From Bacteroidia bacterium (GTDB lineage: Bacteria > Bacteroidota > Bacteroidia > NS11-12g > UBA9320): 25,386 nt of DNA. Shown piece after piece: positions 22,400 to 25,386 of the stretch (position 1 is its first letter; every line of letters starts with the position of its first letter). The notes beneath the pieces are model-generated. The model made no database searches and was not told the DNA's origin. It saw nothing but the letters and a program-made list of their open reading frames with translations. The stretch lies in NCBI GenBank assembly GCA_029253325.1, contig JAQWZS010000041.1, positions 1 through 25,386 of the forward strand. The letters run 5' to 3'. The translations under genes were made by a program, and so were the position numbers.

Positions 22400-23662
22400 A
22401 TGAAAAAAGTATCGCTATTTTTATTTCTTATCTCATTCCAAATATCTTTTGGTCAGAGGATTTATGACAATACGGGTTATGATGATAAAATATCAACCGT
22501 TATTCTTCAGAAAAATATTGATATTTATGACCCAGTTCCAATCATTAATTTAGGTTCTGGAGAGACCCTTAAGCTATCATTTGATATGCTCGATCCTCAG
22601 AATGAATTTTTAAATTACTCCTTGGTTCATTGTGATAGAAACTGGATGTTAAGCGACCTTCAGCCAATGGATTATGTGAGTGGTAATACCATGGGAGAAA
22701 TTACGGATTATAAGTTCTCTACGAATACTTATCAAACATACACTCATTATTCTTTGAATTTCCCGTCGGATGATATGGCAATTACTAAAAGTGGTAATTA
22801 TATCATAAAAGTTTATCGAAACTTTGATGAGGAGGATGTTCTTTTGACTCGTCGATTTATGGTAGTAGATCCTCAAACTAAAATTACAACAACGGTTAAA
22901 AGTGCGACCATCCCAGAATTTCGTTTTACTCATCAAGAGATTGATTTTTCTGTAAATTATCTGGGATTTGATATTCCTAATCCTTTTTTAGATGTTCATG
23001 TCACCATTCTTCAAAACAACAGTTGGAATAATGCGATAACGAATCTAAAGCCTCAGTTTGTAAATAATAATGAATTGAGTTTTAATTATGAGAATGAGAA
23101 CATTATACCAGGAACTAATGAGTTTCGATTCTTCGATATTCGTTCATTACGATTTTTTAGTAATAATGTGATTAAGAAATATATTGATACTGTGCAGAAT
23201 GTAGTTTTGAGACCAGAAGAATCAAAAGCTTACCTTAATTATGTAAGGTGGATTGATTATAACGGGAAACGAGATATTTTCAATTCAGATGGTATGAATT
23301 TGGTGGAAGATGGAGATTATGCATTGGTGCATTTCAACTTCAAATGCAATAGTCTTAATGATATGGGAGAGATGTTTGTTTATGGAGAGTTATCAGATTG
23401 GCAAATCAAGGACAAGTTTAAAATGACCTATTCTCCAGAACTGAAAATGTATACTTGCTCAGTGCTTTTAAAACAGAGTTACTATAATTATCATTTTGTA
23501 TTGAGGGATAAAGATGGAAAGATAGACTACACATTTACTGAGGGAAATCATCAGGAAACAGAAAATGACTACACGATTTTAGTATATCATAAAAATGTAT
23601 TCTATGGTTATGATGAAATTATTGGATTAGCTACTCGTAATTCAAATACTTTAAGAAAATAA
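22400..23662 (+). CDS. Type IX secretion system plug-type protein (DUF5103 family)
   Basis: A 420-residue exported protein. From the ATG at 22400 the N-terminus is MKKVSLFLFLISFQISFGQ, a clean signal peptide with cleavage after SFG. The N-terminal half (about 25-150) is the DUF5103 domain: RIYDNTGYDDKISTVIL, PIINLGSGETLKLSFD, YSLVHCDRNW, and a YTHYSLNFPS segment. The C-terminal half includes YGELSDWQ and YNYHFVLRDKDG, resembling a carbohydrate-binding-like Ig fold. DUF5103 proteins were identified as the plug that closes the T9SS SprA channel in flavobacteria (family knowledge). It stands alone between mazG and dprA with its own promoter. Together with gldD/gldE it implies a T9SS and perhaps gliding. 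Confidence 0.88.
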   Translation: MKKVSLFLFLISFQISFGQRIYDNTGYDDKISTVILQKNIDIYDPVPIINLGSGETLKLSFDMLDPQNEFLNYSLVHCDRNWMLSDLQPMDYVSGNTMGEITDYKFSTNTYQTYTHYSLNFPSDDMAITKSGNYIIKVYRNFDEEDVLLTRRFMVVDPQTKITTTVKSATIPEFRFTHQEIDFSVNYLGFDIPNPFLDVHVTILQNNSWNNAITNLKPQFVNNNELSFNYENENIIPGTNEFRFFDIRSLRFFSNNVIKKYIDTVQNVVLRPEESKAYLNYVRWIDYNGKRDIFNSDGMNLVEDGDYALVHFNFKCNSLNDMGEMFVYGELSDWQIKDKFKMTYSPELKMYTCSVLLKQSYYNYHFVLRDKDGKIDYTFTEGNHQETENDYTILVYHKNVFYGYDEIIGLATRNSNTLRK

Positions 23663-23702
23663 CTATTTTTCGTCTAGGATTTATATTTTCGTTATTCAGA
23701 CT

Positions 23703-24800
23703 ATGGATAATGATTTAATCTACAAAATAGCACTCACTCGAATTCCAAGAGTAGGAAGTGTAATAGCTAAAAATTTAATCAGTTATTGTGGAGGAGTTAA
23801 AGAGGTGTTTTTAAAATCAAAACATTACTTAAAAAAGATTCCTGGAGTAGGTGAAACACTTGCTACTAATATTAATTCTTATAAAAATTTTGTGGATATA
23901 AATTTAGAAATTGACTTCATTAATCAAAATCAAATTGATGTTCATTTTTTCTTAGATGAATCTTACCCATATCGACTTAGGCAAGTTCCAGATTGCCCAA
24001 TTATTATCTATTCAAAAGGGAGTTCAAATTTGAATCCTGATAAATGCATAGCTATTGTTGGAACAAGAAAAATGACTTCTTATGGGAAACACTTTACCAA
24101 AGAATTGATGGAAGAGTTAAATGTATATCAACCAACGATAGTGAGTGGGTTGGCCTACGGTGTTGATGTTTTTGCACACAAGCAGAGCATCAAAAATGAG
24201 ATGCCAACATTTGGTGTTGTAGCTCACGGTTTAGATCAAATTTATCCCTCAGTACATAAGGATGTAGCAAGAGATATGATCAAAAAACAGGGAGCTATTA
24301 TTACAGAATATACATCTAATACAATACCAAATAGAGAGAATTTTCCAATGAGAAATAGATTGGTTGCAGGAATGGTGGATGCTGTAATTGTTGTTGAGTC
24401 TGCTATTAAAGGAGGATCTCTCATTACGGCAGAGTTGGCGAATCAATATAACAGGGATGTGCTTGCTCTGCCAGGTGCAATTAATCAAAAGTATTCATCA
24501 GGTTGTAATTATTTAATAAAGAAGAATAAAGCTCATGTGATTGAAGGGGTAGAAGATTTAGTGCATTTGCTGAATTGGGATATAAAGGTTGAGAAGAAAA
24601 TTCAAAAACCACTCTTTCAAAATTTTACGGATAACGAAAAAAAGCTCTTTTCAATCATACAAGAAAACAAAGAAGTTGGGATAGATCATTTACAGATAAA
24701 ATCGGGTTTTGTATCTAGTTTGTTAGCTATAACTTTGCTGGAGTTAGAAATGAAAAACTGCATAATCAGTTTGCCAGGCAAGAGATACAAATCAATATAG
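23703..24800 (+). CDS. dprA: DNA-processing protein DprA
   Basis: DprA binds incoming single-stranded DNA in natural transformation and loads RecA; it is also kept in species not known to be competent. The 365 residues comprise an N-terminal helix-hairpin-helix part (about 10-60; IPRVGSVIAKNL and IPGVGETLA), a Rossmann-like core from IVGTRKMTSYG (near 118-128) through SGLAYGVDVFAHK, VVAHGLDQIYPS, TEYTSNTIPNRENFPMRNR and GGSLITAELANQYNRDVLAL, and a C-terminal winged-helix (about 305-365). The length and motifs are complete. Its stop shares a base with the queA start. Confidence 0.96.
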   Translation: MDNDLIYKIALTRIPRVGSVIAKNLISYCGGVKEVFLKSKHYLKKIPGVGETLATNINSYKNFVDINLEIDFINQNQIDVHFFLDESYPYRLRQVPDCPIIIYSKGSSNLNPDKCIAIVGTRKMTSYGKHFTKELMEELNVYQPTIVSGLAYGVDVFAHKQSIKNEMPTFGVVAHGLDQIYPSVHKDVARDMIKKQGAIITEYTSNTIPNRENFPMRNRLVAGMVDAVIVVESAIKGGSLITAELANQYNRDVLALPGAINQKYSSGCNYLIKKNKAHVIEGVEDLVHLLNWDIKVEKKIQKPLFQNFTDNEKKLFSIIQENKEVGIDHLQIKSGFVSSLLAITLLELEMKNCIISLPGKRYKSI

Positions 24801-25386
24801 TGAGCTTAGTACGTAAATCAGATTTTTTCTTTGAATTACACGAAGATCAAATTGCAAAATATCCACTTAATAAAAGAGATCAATCGAAGTTACTTTGTTA
24901 TCAAAATGGACAGATAACTCACCGTAAATTTACAGATGTATCGTCCATTCTACCGAAGGATTCCCTCTTGATAATGAATAATGCAAAGGTTATACCTGCT
25001 CGGCTCTATTTTAAGAGAAATACGGGAGCACTAATTGAGGTTTTACTTCTTGAGCCTGTTCTTCCCGGTAGCTTTGAAAAATCATTTGCAAGTACGGTAC
25101 GTTGTCAATGGAAGTGCATAATTGGAAACAGTAAGAAATGGAAAGAGGGAGAGTATTTAGATTTAAGTAACCAATCTGGGGTTGTACAAGCTCGATTAAT
25201 TAGCAGAGAAGATAAAGTGGTAGAGCTTTCGTGGACCAATAAAAAATCATTTACGAGTTTACTTCAACAAATTGGTGAGTTACCACTTCCACCATATCTC
25301 AACAGGAAAACAGAGAATAGCGATACCAAATCGTATCAAACTGTATTTGCAAAGAATGAGGGCTCTGTTGCTGCACCAACTGCAGG
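24800..25386 (+). CDS. queA: S-adenosylmethionine:tRNA ribosyltransferase-isomerase QueA (5' part)
   Basis: QueA transfers the ribosyl part of SAM to 7-aminomethyl-7-deazaguanine in tRNA, giving epoxyqueuosine, a step in queuosine synthesis. The frame starts with GTG at 24800, overlapping the dprA stop by one base, and runs off the window after 195 codons. Markers are SDFFFELHEDQIAKYPL at the N-terminus, RDQSKLL, IMNNAKVIPARL and, at the edge, GSVAAPTA, the start of the conserved active-site segment. A middle insertion with WKCIIGN and KWKEGEYL is known from longer bacteroidal forms. No ATG lies near the start, so the GTG is the best choice. The gene is open at its 3' end only because of the window limit. 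Confidence 0.93.
   Translation, partial: MSLVRKSDFFFELHEDQIAKYPLNKRDQSKLLCYQNGQITHRKFTDVSSILPKDSLLIMNNAKVIPARLYFKRNTGALIEVLLLEPVLPGSFEKSFASTVRCQWKCIIGNSKKWKEGEYLDLSNQSGVVQARLISREDKVVELSWTNKKSFTSLLQQIGELPLPPYLNRKTENSDTKSYQTVFAKNEGSVAAPTA

Noticed and set aside
1..25386. CRISPR array, insertion sequences, tRNA or rRNA genes, phage or plasmid genes
   Set aside because: No regularly spaced repeats, transposase motifs, terminal inverted repeats, cloverleaf-like sequences or phage-type genes were seen on either strand. The gene content is that of a core chromosome.

Overview
The window is a low-GC chromosomal segment from a member of the Bacteroidota, most likely a gliding or T9SS-bearing flavobacteria-like lineage. 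This rests on gldD and gldE next to ssb and mutY, a type IX secretion plug-type protein (DUF5103 family), a LytS/LytTR two-component pair, a complete Na+-NQR operon, and repeated promoter elements of the Bacteroidota form TAnnTTTG, with few Shine-Dalgarno sequences. The genus cannot be named from sequence alone. I see no rRNA, tRNA, CRISPR array, insertion sequence, phage gene or other mark of recent transfer. Genes are packed tightly and no gene-free stretch exceeds 300 bases.

Layout. (1) 1-1845, + strand: the last codons of a probable TruB, then ribF, then an exported M23/LysM murein peptidase whose 5' end overlaps ribF by 35 bases. (2) 1852-5306, - strand: mutY-ssb-gldE-gldD, overlapping or nearly touching, convergent with the peptidase gene. 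(3) 5388-8296, + strand: an HU-type gene, a membrane-anchored TPR protein, a 30-residue very basic protein, an RNase E/G and rlmH, probably co-transcribed and biased to nucleic-acid and ribosome functions. (4) 8449-9961: an unrecognised basic protein with an AT-hook-like motif, then an MFS transporter whose start lies 8 bases after a terminator hairpin. (5) 10115-17106: nqrABCDEF followed by apbE. The flavin transferase ApbE loads covalent FMN onto NqrB and NqrC, and both carry the SGAT acceptor motif. A strong terminator-like hairpin lies inside the first codons of apbE. (6) 17149-19291: peptidase T, an unrecognised lipoprotein, and on the - strand a small four-cysteine membrane protein that I read as a candidate NqrM (NQR iron-sulfur maturation factor) with a consensus-spaced promoter of its own. 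(7) 19479-22317: a small exported peptide, a LytS-type sensor kinase, a LytTR response regulator and mazG. (8) 22400-25386: the T9SS plug-type protein, dprA and the first 195 codons of queA, which runs off the end.

Most of this is core genome. The less ordinary parts are regulatory or small: the terminator coded within the apbE signal peptide, the hairpin just before the MFS start, the 30-residue basic protein, the candidate NqrM, and an inverted repeat immediately upstream of the kinase -7 box. I did not find a clearly new multi-gene system.
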